Origin: JAADCS01 sp964473735
Lineage (GTDB): Bacteria > Hydrothermota > Hydrothermia > LBFQ01
Direction of reading: 5' to 3'
DNA length: 24,467 nucleotides
NCBI GenBank assembly: GCA_964473735.1
Contig: CAYYQD010000022.1
Coordinates: 1-24,467, forward strand
This document shows positions 13,427 through 19,911 of the stretch, piece after piece; the stretch's first letter is position 1, and each line of letters opens with the position of its first letter. The notes under the pieces are model-generated. The model was not told where the DNA came from and searched no databases. It saw only the letters and a list, made by a program, of their open reading frames with translations. Both the position numbers and the translations under genes were made by a program.

Positions 13427-14029
13427 GTGTTCGCCGGCATAGTTGAAGGGAGGGCCGAGGTCGTAAGGGTTGAGAGTACGGAGAGGGGGAAAAGGGTGAT
13501 ATGGAGGTTTGACAGGGACTTAGACTTACGGTTGGGCCAGTCCGTGGCCATTGATGGGGTGTGTCTGACCGTTGAGGAGTATAGGGACAGGTTGGGGACC
13601 TTCTTCCTATCGGACGAGACCTTAAGGAGGAGCAAGTTCGGTGAGGTGCTGGACGTGGGGTACCTCAGCAACTACGAGAGGTCCCTCAAGGTGGGGGATA
13701 GGATAGACGGGCACATAGTTCTGGGCCACGTGGACGGTGTTGCCAGACTCCTTAAGGTGTGGGACTACGGCGAGGACGGTAAGGAGTGGGAGGTCGTGGC
13801 TCCGGAGGGTCTGGAGAGGTACGTGGCTCCGAAGGGTTCCGTAGCCCTTGACGGAACGAGTCTAACAGTCAACTCCGTTTCCGGGCGCACCTTCAGGGTA
13901 CGTCTCATACCACACACGCTGGGGATAACCGCTCTAAGTAGCCGCAGTGAGGGGGATCCGCTGAACTTTGAAGCGGACGTTCTGGCCCGCTACGTTGAGC
14001 GCCTCCTTCCTTTCGTTTCCCATGAGTAA
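13427..14029 (+). CDS. ribE: Riboflavin synthase, alpha chain
   Basis: With the GTG start at 13427 the protein is 200 residues and begins (M)FAGIVEGRAEV, the canonical 'MFTGIVEG' N-terminus of this family. The open frame extends 25 codons further upstream, but that part is not family-like and spans the promoter. Two lumazine-binding repeats are visible: 'GQSVAIDGVCLTV...GTFFLSDETLRRS' and 'KGSVALDGTSLTVN', with 'GDRIDGHIVLGHVDGVA' between them. The enzyme dismutates two 6,7-dimethyl-8-ribityllumazines to riboflavin. No other rib gene is adjacent. It heads a plus-strand operon (small membrane protein, glycerate kinase, GT, RNase III-like/PfpI), and its stop overlaps the next gene by 8 bp. Confidence 0.94.
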   Translation: MFAGIVEGRAEVVRVESTERGKRVIWRFDRDLDLRLGQSVAIDGVCLTVEEYRDRLGTFFLSDETLRRSKFGEVLDVGYLSNYERSLKVGDRIDGHIVLGHVDGVARLLKVWDYGEDGKEWEVVAPEGLERYVAPKGSVALDGTSLTVNSVSGRTFRVRLIPHTLGITALSSRSEGDPLNFEADVLARYVERLLPFVSHE

Positions 14030-14234
14030 GGTACCTTTAACTCTGGTGTCCATCGGCATAGTGCTGTCGCTGTTCAACCTTCGCCTCGGTCCGGTCGTCT
14101 GGGCCTCGGCCCCCATAGTCGTTTATCTCTCCGTATCCATCCTGTACCGTAAGAGGCTGGGTTGGTGGTCCATCTTGGGGGTTACGAGCTCGGCCGTCGC
14201 TATCCTGTCCTACTTTCTAAAGGTCGGAGGGTGA
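14022..14234 (+). CDS. Small hydrophobic membrane protein, unrecognised
   Basis: This is a 70-residue protein, MSKVPLTLVSIGIVLSLFNL..., with about three hydrophobic stretches (residues 4-20, 23-41 and 48-66) separated by the basic loop 'YRKRLGWW'. It has no motif I can assign. The ATG at 14022 overlaps the end of ribE by 8 bp and the stop is followed after 2 bp by the glycerate kinase start, so it is translated as part of the ribE operon. Overlaps on both sides and AT/GC use like its neighbours argue that it is real. An alternative in-frame start at 13968 would lie entirely inside ribE. Confidence 0.62.
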   Translation: MSKVPLTLVSIGIVLSLFNLRLGPVVWASAPIVVYLSVSILYRKRLGWWSILGVTSSAVAILSYFLKVGG

Positions 14235-14236
14235 AT

Positions 14237-15544
14237 TTGATAACGAAGGAGACCCTTACGGACCTCTTCTTAGCCGGGGTATCGGCCGTACTTCCCGAGA
14301 ACCTGGTCAGGATGAGCGTAGGAATATTCGGGCCCTTTATAAAGGTGGGTCGCTTCAGGTTCAGGGGCGGTGTGCACGTCTTAGGTAGCGGCAAGGCCTC
14401 CGTGAGGATGGCCAACGAGGTTGTGAGCGTACTGAGGGACAGGATCGTGGGAGGGGTCGTAATAGGTGTGAAGGGTGGAGAGGTGGGTAAAGGTAGAAGG
14501 ATAGAGTTTTACTACGGGACCCATCCCCTACCCTCCCGGGAGAACGTTGAGGCTACGGAGAGGCTCGTCGCCTACCTTAAGAGCCTCGGACGGGAGGACC
14601 GTTTTATATACCTGCTGTCCGGTGGGACGTCGGCCCTACTGGAGAAGCCCATACCCCCCATAACCCTTGAGGACCTGATGGCCACCACGGACCTGCTCCT
14701 GAAATCGGGCATGGATATAAGGAAAATAAACGCCGTGAGGAAGCACCTCTCCGAGGTTAAGGGGGGGAGGCTGTCCGAGATGACCGAAGCCAGGGGATAC
14801 GTACTGGTCCTCTCCGACGTTGTCGGGGACGACCTCTCCTCCATAGGCTCGGGCCCCTTCTATCCAGACCCTACGACCTACGAGGAGGTGTACGGCCTGT
14901 TGAGGGAGTACGGCGTGTGGGATAGGCTACCGGAGAGCGTACGGAGGGTGATCTCGGCCGGGGTTGAGGGGGAGATTCCGGAGACGCCGAAGACCCCCTC
15001 TCCGCGGATACACCACCTGCTGATCGGAAACAACCGCACGGCCCTCCTCGCCATTAGGGAAGCCGCACGGGGGATAGGTCTGAGGGCCCGTATAATGACG
15101 GATACCCTTCAGGGGGAGGCGAGGGAGGTGGCCCGGGTTCTGTACTCTCTGGCCAGGCACGTGGCCCTATACAGGGAGCCGTTCTCACCGCCAGTCCTCC
15201 TAATCTTCGGGGGGGAGACCACGGTCACCGTGAGGGGAAAGGGGAAAGGGGGGAGAAATCAGGAGCTGGCCTTAGCCTTCTTGAAGGAGATGGAGGAAGA
15301 CTTTAGAATTATACTCTTGAGTGCCGGAACGGACGGTATAGACGGCCCCACGGACGTTGCCGGGGCGGTAGTTAGCGACGCCGACAGGGATAGGGCCCTG
15401 CGGGAGGGCCTGAATATGGAGGCCTTCCTCAACGAGAACGACTCCTACGCCTTCCACAGGGCGATGGGTACTCACGTGAGGACGGGGCCCACGGGTACGA
15501 ACGTCGCGGACGTCTTGCTTATGTACGTTGAGGGTAAAAAATGA
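14237..15544 (+). CDS. Glycerate 2-kinase, MOFRL family
   Basis: This is a 435-residue MOFRL-type glycerate kinase. The N-terminal DUF4147 domain is visible as 'VHVLGSGKASVRMANEV', 'GTHPLPSRENVEATERL', 'YLLSGGTSALLEKP', 'KINAVRKHLSEVKGGRL' and 'LVLSDVVGDDLSSIGSGP'. The C-terminal MOFRL domain shows 'LIFGGETTVTVRGKGKGGRNQELAL', 'LLSAGTDGIDGPTDVAGAVV' and 'RTGPTGTNVADVL'. Family members phosphorylate D-glycerate to 2-phosphoglycerate with ATP in the cytoplasm. Start: TTG at 14237 lies 6 nt after a GGAGG; the GTG at 14231 abuts that GGAGG and so is less likely. The ATG overlaps of its neighbours (ATGA at 15541-15544) tie it to the following glycosyltransferase, suggesting shared use of glycerate. 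Confidence 0.92.
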   Translation: MITKETLTDLFLAGVSAVLPENLVRMSVGIFGPFIKVGRFRFRGGVHVLGSGKASVRMANEVVSVLRDRIVGGVVIGVKGGEVGKGRRIEFYYGTHPLPSRENVEATERLVAYLKSLGREDRFIYLLSGGTSALLEKPIPPITLEDLMATTDLLLKSGMDIRKINAVRKHLSEVKGGRLSEMTEARGYVLVLSDVVGDDLSSIGSGPFYPDPTTYEEVYGLLREYGVWDRLPESVRRVISAGVEGEIPETPKTPSPRIHHLLIGNNRTALLAIREAARGIGLRARIMTDTLQGEAREVARVLYSLARHVALYREPFSPPVLLIFGGETTVTVRGKGKGGRNQELALAFLKEMEEDFRIILLSAGTDGIDGPTDVAGAVVSDADRDRALREGLNMEAFLNENDSYAFHRAMGTHVRTGPTGTNVADVLLMYVEGKK

Positions 15545-16809
15545 GGTTTCTAACGGCTTTGAGACAGCCCACCATACGGAAGCTGGAGGTGTTAGGGGAC
15601 GCGGACATAGTGGTGGGCATACCGACCTACATGAACGCCAACACGGTCCGGAAGGTCATAAGGACCGTGTGTCAGGGGTTGCACATGTACTTCCCAGACA
15701 AGAAGGCCCTGCTCTTCGTGTCCGACGGGGGATCCACCGACGACACCCGCGAGGTGGCCCAGTCCGTAGACCTCTCCGACTACGAGCACGAGAAGATAGT
15801 GGCCATATACAGGGGACTGCCCGGGAAGGGATCCGCCCTCAGGGCCGTATTTGAGGCGGCCAAGTTCTTAGGGGCGCAGGGCATAGCCCTGTTTGACGCG
15901 GACCTTCGCTCCATAACCCCCGAATGGGTCAGGAACGTCCTGACCCCCATATTCGGGGGGTACGACTACGTCACCCCCTACTACAACCGCTACAAGTACG
16001 ACGGCACCATAACCAACACCATAGCCTACCCGTTGACCCGGGCCCTTTTCGGGAAGAGGATACGACAGCCTATAGGCGGAGATTTCGGTGTATCAGCGCG
16101 GTTAGCCTACTACTACGCCCATCAGGACGTGTGGGAGACCGACGTGGCCCGCTTCGGTATAGACATCTGGATGACCGTTAACGCCATAACCGGAGGGTTC
16201 CGTATAGCACAGGCCCGGCTGGGAGCCAAGATACACGACGTGAAGGACCCGGCCAAGCACCTATCCGCCATGTTCCTTCAGGTGGTGGGGACCATATTCA
16301 ACCTTTTAGACGAGTACGAAAACTACTGGCTTGGGGTAAGAGGCTCGGAGGATGTCCCTATATTGGGAGAGTTCGCCGGTGAGGACCCTCCGGCCTTTGA
16401 TATAGACGTTGTGGCCCTGATAGACTACTTCAAGCTGGGGTACGAGAACTTCGGCGCCCTTTGGAGGAACATTCTGGAGCCCGAGGATTACGAGGTCTAC
16501 GAGTCCCTATATCACGCCGACGACCCTACGAAGTTTCTGATCCCCAACGAGACGTGGGCGAGGACGGTCTATAGGTACGCCGTTACCTTCCACAGGATGC
16601 CCCGTCAGAGGTTCAAGGTCCTGAACACCCTCATTCCCCTCTACAACCTGAACGTAGCCAACATCTACAACCGCCTTAAGGATGCGGATCAGGTGGAGGC
16701 AGAGGAGTTCTTTGACGGACTGGCCGGAACCTTTGAGGACCTCAAGGAGTACTTCGTAGGCCTCTATGAAGGTGTAAAGTCGGAGGAGAGTAAGAGTACG
16801 GCCTACTGA
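15541..16809 (+). CDS. Glycosyltransferase (GT2-like, GT78/GT81-type), probable glucosyl- or mannosylglycerate synthase
   Basis: The 422-residue protein has a GT-A domain (residues 22-240: 'DIVVGIPTYMNANTV', 'LLFVSDGGSTDDTREV', 'LPGKGSALRAVF' and 'ALFDADLRS' with the DxD at 119-121). Then come 'RQPIGGDFGVSARLA' (175-189) and 'RFGIDIWMTVNAITGGF', and a long helical C-terminal domain. The 'QPxGG(E/D)' and 'GID' blocks plus the helical tail resemble mannosylglycerate synthase (GT78) and glucosylglycerate/glucosyl-3-phosphoglycerate synthases (GT81), which add a nucleotide-sugar hexose to glycerate or 3-phosphoglycerate to make compatible solutes of thermophiles. The overlapping upstream glycerate kinase fits. 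Donor and acceptor cannot be decided from sequence. No phosphatase for a phosphorylated intermediate is adjacent. Confidence 0.72.
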   Translation: MRFLTALRQPTIRKLEVLGDADIVVGIPTYMNANTVRKVIRTVCQGLHMYFPDKKALLFVSDGGSTDDTREVAQSVDLSDYEHEKIVAIYRGLPGKGSALRAVFEAAKFLGAQGIALFDADLRSITPEWVRNVLTPIFGGYDYVTPYYNRYKYDGTITNTIAYPLTRALFGKRIRQPIGGDFGVSARLAYYYAHQDVWETDVARFGIDIWMTVNAITGGFRIAQARLGAKIHDVKDPAKHLSAMFLQVVGTIFNLLDEYENYWLGVRGSEDVPILGEFAGEDPPAFDIDVVALIDYFKLGYENFGALWRNILEPEDYEVYESLYHADDPTKFLIPNETWARTVYRYAVTFHRMPRQRFKVLNTLIPLYNLNVANIYNRLKDADQVEAEEFFDGLAGTFEDLKEYFVGLYEGVKSEESKSTAY

Positions 16810-16812
16810 CGG

Positions 16813-18006
16813 ATGGAGGAGGGTATCGGTCTCCTATCCCTGTTCAACGGGCTACCGGAGAGGGTTCGCAGGAAGGCTCTGGTGCATAAGAGCATGGGGA
16901 ACGGGGACTTCTTCCGTCTGGCCACTTTGGGGGACGCCGTACTGAACCTGTGGGTCGTATCCCGCCTCTTCTCCATGGGTATGGACGAGGAGGAGATAAG
17001 CACCTTAGCGGCGGACTACAAGAGCAACTACGCGTTGTATCTGGTGGTGAAGGCCTTAGGAATAGACGGTTATCTGATAGCGGAGGAAGATGCCCGCAGC
17101 GAGTACTCCTACGCTACCATGTTTGAGGCCATACTGGGGGTCCTGTACCTGCACTTCCCGGTGGATAGGATATTCGTAGCCTTAGATAGGGAAGTATGGC
17201 CCCTCCTCCGTGCTCTGTATCCCGAGTTCAGGAATTACTGGCAGGAGCTGTTGAAGGAGAAAAGGGGGAAGGTAAAGGTCAGGTACCACTCCGTCAGGGG
17301 AGGGTTCAGGGCCCGGATATACTCCGACGGTCTCCTCATAGGAGAGGGTACGGGAAGGAGTAAGCGGGAGGCTCGCAACGAGGCGGCCCGGGGTGCCTTA
17401 CGCCCTTATAATGTTGGAACCATGGCAAAGAAGGTCCTACTCATAGCGGGAGATTACGCGGAGGATTACGAGACTATGGTCCCCTTCCAGATGCTGCTGA
17501 TGGTGGGGGTAAAGGTGGACGCCGTGTGCCCCGATAAGAAGGCCGGAGAGCGCGTTATAACGGCCGTGCACGATTTCACCGGAGAGCAGACCTACAGCGA
17601 GAAGCCGGGGCACTACTTCACCCTGACGAAGGACTTTGATAAGGTGAATCCCGAGGACTACGATGGCCTCGTCCTCCCCGGTGGGCGCGCCCCCGAGTAC
17701 ATCCGCCTCAACCCCCGCGTGCGCGAGATCGTTAAGCACTTCGTGGATGCTAACAAACCCATCGCCGCGATATGCCACGGTCCTCTGGTGCTCGCCTCCA
17801 TACCCGGCGCCCTGAAGGGCAAGAAGGCCACGTGTTATCCCGCCGTTTCACCCGACATAGTGAACGCCGGTGCGGAGTACGTTGAGGTGCGCATGGACGA
17901 CGCCGTAGTAGATGGCAATCTGGTCACGGCTCCGGCATGGCCCGCCCATCCCAAGTGGATGAGGGAGTTCATAAAGCTCTTAGGTATAGAGTTCGTGGAG
18001 AAGTGA
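16813..18006 (+). CDS. Degenerate RNase III-dsRBD domain protein in frame with DJ-1/PfpI domain (397 codons)
   Basis: Residues 1-135 match the RNase III endonuclease fold: 'KALVHKS' (21-27), 'RLATLGDAVLNL' (35-46), 'YATMFEAILGVLYLH' (100-114). Compared with E. coli RNase III, E38, E41 and D114 correspond to F34, A37 and T102, while D45 (D41) and E117 (E105) are kept, so dsRNA cleavage is doubtful. Residues about 138-198 are a dsRNA-binding domain ending 'GRSKREARNEAARGAL'. No stop codon follows: the frame continues 'RPYNVGT' into residue 204, the Met of a complete DJ-1/PfpI protein. It is either a true fusion or two genes in one frame; an internal promoter favours separate PfpI expression. 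The start is 3 bp after the GT stop. The RNase III part alone would be about 203 residues. Confidence 0.75.
   Translation: MEEGIGLLSLFNGLPERVRRKALVHKSMGNGDFFRLATLGDAVLNLWVVSRLFSMGMDEEEISTLAADYKSNYALYLVVKALGIDGYLIAEEDARSEYSYATMFEAILGVLYLHFPVDRIFVALDREVWPLLRALYPEFRNYWQELLKEKRGKVKVRYHSVRGGFRARIYSDGLLIGEGTGRSKREARNEAARGALRPYNVGTMAKKVLLIAGDYAEDYETMVPFQMLLMVGVKVDAVCPDKKAGERVITAVHDFTGEQTYSEKPGHYFTLTKDFDKVNPEDYDGLVLPGGRAPEYIRLNPRVREIVKHFVDANKPIAAICHGPLVLASIPGALKGKKATCYPAVSPDIVNAGAEYVEVRMDDAVVDGNLVTAPAWPAHPKWMREFIKLLGIEFVEK
17407..17412 (+). promoter_or_regulatory. Internal -10-like element (TATAAT) for DJ-1/PfpI segment
   Basis: TATAAT lies 9 nt before the ATG at 17422, inside the open frame (its bases encode part of 'PYNV'). 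This is the arrangement seen before other first genes in the window, so the PfpI part is probably also made from its own leaderless transcript. Confidence 0.5.
17422..18006 (+). CDS. DJ-1/PfpI family protein (nested, in-frame internal start)
   Basis: Starting at the ATG at 17422, this 194-residue protein is a complete class I glutamine-amidotransferase-like DJ-1/PfpI domain: 'KKVLLIAGDYAEDYET' with conserved acidic residues near 14-17, 'DGLVLPGGRAPEYIR' (81-95) and the nucleophile elbow 'AAICHGPLVLA' with Cys118-His119. Members act as proteases, glyoxalases or deglycases, or chaperones, so the exact activity is open. The sequence normally stands alone and begins as here (MAKKVLLIAG). Its Arg codons are mainly CGC (6 of 7), whereas the upstream RNase III-like part mostly uses AGG. 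Together with TATAAT 9 nt upstream, this supports separate expression even though no stop separates it from the upstream domain. Confidence 0.8.
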   Translation: MAKKVLLIAGDYAEDYETMVPFQMLLMVGVKVDAVCPDKKAGERVITAVHDFTGEQTYSEKPGHYFTLTKDFDKVNPEDYDGLVLPGGRAPEYIRLNPRVREIVKHFVDANKPIAAICHGPLVLASIPGALKGKKATCYPAVSPDIVNAGAEYVEVRMDDAVVDGNLVTAPAWPAHPKWMREFIKLLGIEFVEK

Positions 18007-18011
18007 TATAA

Positions 18012-18029
18012 GGGGGCCGTACGGCCCCC
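18012..18029. terminator. 18-bp perfect GC palindrome, hairpin after PfpI
   Basis: GGGGGCCGTACGGCCCCC can fold into a 7-bp GC stem with a GTAC loop, beginning 5 nt after the PfpI stop and ending 10 nt before the methyltransferase GTG. No T-run follows, so it may be an attenuator, an mRNA 3'-end stabiliser or a protein-binding site rather than a standard intrinsic terminator. Confidence 0.5.
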
Positions 18030-18039
18030 CGTACCTGCC

Positions 18040-18855
18040 GTGGAGATCCTCAACCAGCTTCCTTTTAAGAAGTACTCCGCTTTAAGCGACTTCCTCGCCT
18101 TCGTGGGCATATACGACGATGAGAACCGCAGGAGAGTCTGGAGGGAGCTTATAGAGAGGCACGAGGGGGCGATAAGGGGTGGGGTGGTGGTTGAGGTGGG
18201 GGCAGGCTTCGGGGAGTTCAGCCTTCTGGCTTTAGAGCTGGGGGCGAAGAAGGTCTTTGCCGTTGAGCGGAACCCCTACGCCTACGAGGTGCTGAAGGAG
18301 AGGTTGGGTAAGTACAGCAACGTTAAGGTGGTAAAGGCCGACGCCCTCAAGTTCTCCCCCGGGGAGCCCGTAGATGTCGTCATTCACGACTTTTATGGGC
18401 CTCTACTCTACGACGAATCCCTTTACGTGATAGATAACCTGCCGTACCGCCCCGGGGTGGTTATACCCAACGGTGGAGCTTTAAGGGTCGGGAGCGTCAG
18501 GTTGGAGGACCTGGAGGACGAGACGGTCAAGGAGGACGTCCTTCGCCACCTTCACGGGGTTATAGTGGGTGACCTCTTCCCGATAGATGGCCCACCTCCC
18601 ATGGAGGTTCGTGAGGTGGGCGACTGGAGGTACGGAAGGGGGCTTAACCTACAGGAGAGCGTGAACGTGGGGGATACGGTGGGGGACCTTCTCCTTTTCT
18701 ACCTTGAAGTTATACATAACGGTAGAACCCTCTGCTCCTCCTTTGAGTGCAACAACTGGCCTCTGGGTTGGACGCCCAGGTCCGGTGATGTCTTCAGTAT
18801 CGCTTTCAGATGGGACGGAGAATTCACACGTACCTACTTCCGGTGGAAGATGTGA
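18040..18855 (+). CDS. SAM-dependent methyltransferase, PRMT-like architecture
   Basis: The 271-residue protein has a Rossmann SAM site: motif I 'VVEVGAGFGEF' (50-60), an acidic Glu76 closing strand 2 ('VFAVERN') and 'VVKADAL' for motif II. It continues like a protein arginine methyltransferase: 'VIHDFYGPLLYDESL' (114-128) aligns with the PRMT double-E loop, with Asp117 and Glu126 nine positions apart, and 'RPGVVIPNGGALRVGSV' matches the 'PDGLIFPDRATLYV' strand of PRMTs. A C-terminal barrel-like part ends in 'NNWPLGWTPRSGDVFSIAF', resembling the THW loop. Arg methylation is an inference; small-molecule methylation is possible. The start is GTG at 18040 with no Shine-Dalgarno; a TATAAG at 18007-18012 could promote a leadered transcript. 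Confidence 0.7.
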   Translation: MEILNQLPFKKYSALSDFLAFVGIYDDENRRRVWRELIERHEGAIRGGVVVEVGAGFGEFSLLALELGAKKVFAVERNPYAYEVLKERLGKYSNVKVVKADALKFSPGEPVDVVIHDFYGPLLYDESLYVIDNLPYRPGVVIPNGGALRVGSVRLEDLEDETVKEDVLRHLHGVIVGDLFPIDGPPPMEVREVGDWRYGRGLNLQESVNVGDTVGDLLLFYLEVIHNGRTLCSSFECNNWPLGWTPRSGDVFSIAFRWDGEFTRTYFRWKM

Positions 18856-18916
18856 GATTGAGCCTGTAGGGTATTACGTTCAAACCTCCCCGTAATTCCG
18901 CCGTTTGGTTGAAAGC

Positions 18917-18951
18917 CTCCGGTATCCGAAAGTGGGTTTTCTATAACGGAG
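18917..18951 (-). terminator. Possible stem-loop terminator in convergent gap
   Basis: CTCCGGTAT (18917-18925) and ATAACGGAG (18943-18951) pair at 8 of 9 positions around a 17-nt loop, just past the hprK stop in the 99-bp gap between hprK and the methyltransferase. Only a short pyrimidine run follows on the minus strand, so this is weak. Nothing else is visible in the gap. Confidence 0.35.
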
Positions 18952-18954
18952 ACC

Positions 18955-19911
18955 CTACCCCTTTGGGGTTCTCTTGAGGCGATCTTCCAGCAGCTTCGCA
19001 AAGTCCGGAAGCCTTATTATGTCCTTCAGAACGTTGGCTTTGTAATGCAGGGCCATGCTCTCCACGACCGTGGCTGTGGCCTTCAGTGGGTGCACCTTAA
19101 CGCTGTACTTCGGCAGGGGTATTCCGAGTATCTCCGTCTTCTCCACGGGTCGCTCCTCCTCCGATAGGGCTACCACGATGTGTAGTGGATAGGAGCGTCT
19201 TATGGCACTGACCCCGAAGTAATGGGGTACGTATATGGTCCCTATACCCCGTATGTGAATGAAGAAGGTCATATCTTCTCTGGCCGATGGAGGCTCGGCC
19301 AGTAAGGAGTTGGGCGGGTACCTCTTCACCATAACCATATCGTCGGCTACGAACCTATGGCCTCTCCTTATGAGCTCAAGGGCGGTCTCGCTCTTTCCTA
19401 TCCCCGGTTTCCCCGTTATGAGTACTCCCACACCGTGGATCTCAACCATTACGCCGTGAAGGGTCTCCCGGGGGGCGAGCAGATAGAAGAGCCTGTCCGA
19501 CATCAGAGCCATAAAACGGGGGGTCTTTAGAGTGGTTGAGAGCACGGGGGTCCTGTACTTCTCGGCCATCTCCAGAATCGCCGTAAGGAGGCGGCTGGGG
19601 AGCTTCCTATCTCCGCTGGTCAGGATAACGGCCGGTACCCTCCTGGAGAACAGTATCTCAAGGACCTTTAAAGTGCCCTTCCTGCCCTTACGGTGTAAGG
19701 TGTGGAGCAGGTAGGCCCTCTCCGTTAATCCCAGTATCTGTATCCTCTCCCTTGAGAACTCACGGGTGAAGCCCGCCAACAGGAGGCCGGGACGGTTCAG
19801 GTCGGGAGAATTTAACCTCTTTCTGGATAGGAGTCTGTCCCCATAGAGGACGTGGAGGTCGTACGGGAAGTCCTTTACCACCTCGCTTAACGATACGGTT
19901 ATCCCCCTCAT
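18955..19911 (-). CDS. hprK: HPr kinase/phosphorylase
   Basis: The 318-residue protein has the two HprK domains. The N-terminal part (1-130) is the MurF/HprK-N-like domain. The C-terminal kinase domain has 'LHGVMVEIHGVGVLITGKPGIGKSETALELIRRGHRFVADDMV' with His152, Walker A GKPGIGKS (167-174) and Asp190-Asp191, and the second signature 'FIHIRGIGTIYV'. It phosphorylates and dephosphorylates a Ser on HPr or an HPr-like protein, linking carbon or energy state to regulation. No ptsH, ptsI or other PTS gene is in the window. The ATG overlaps the stop of the CBS gene (ATGA, 19908-19911), making it the last gene of the efp operon. Confidence 0.93.
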   Translation of the reverse strand: MRGITVSLSEVVKDFPYDLHVLYGDRLLSRKRLNSPDLNRPGLLLAGFTREFSRERIQILGLTERAYLLHTLHRKGRKGTLKVLEILFSRRVPAVILTSGDRKLPSRLLTAILEMAEKYRTPVLSTTLKTPRFMALMSDRLFYLLAPRETLHGVMVEIHGVGVLITGKPGIGKSETALELIRRGHRFVADDMVMVKRYPPNSLLAEPPSAREDMTFFIHIRGIGTIYVPHYFGVSAIRRSYPLHIVVALSEEERPVEKTEILGIPLPKYSVKVHPLKATATVVESMALHYKANVLKDIIRLPDFAKLLEDRLKRTPKG

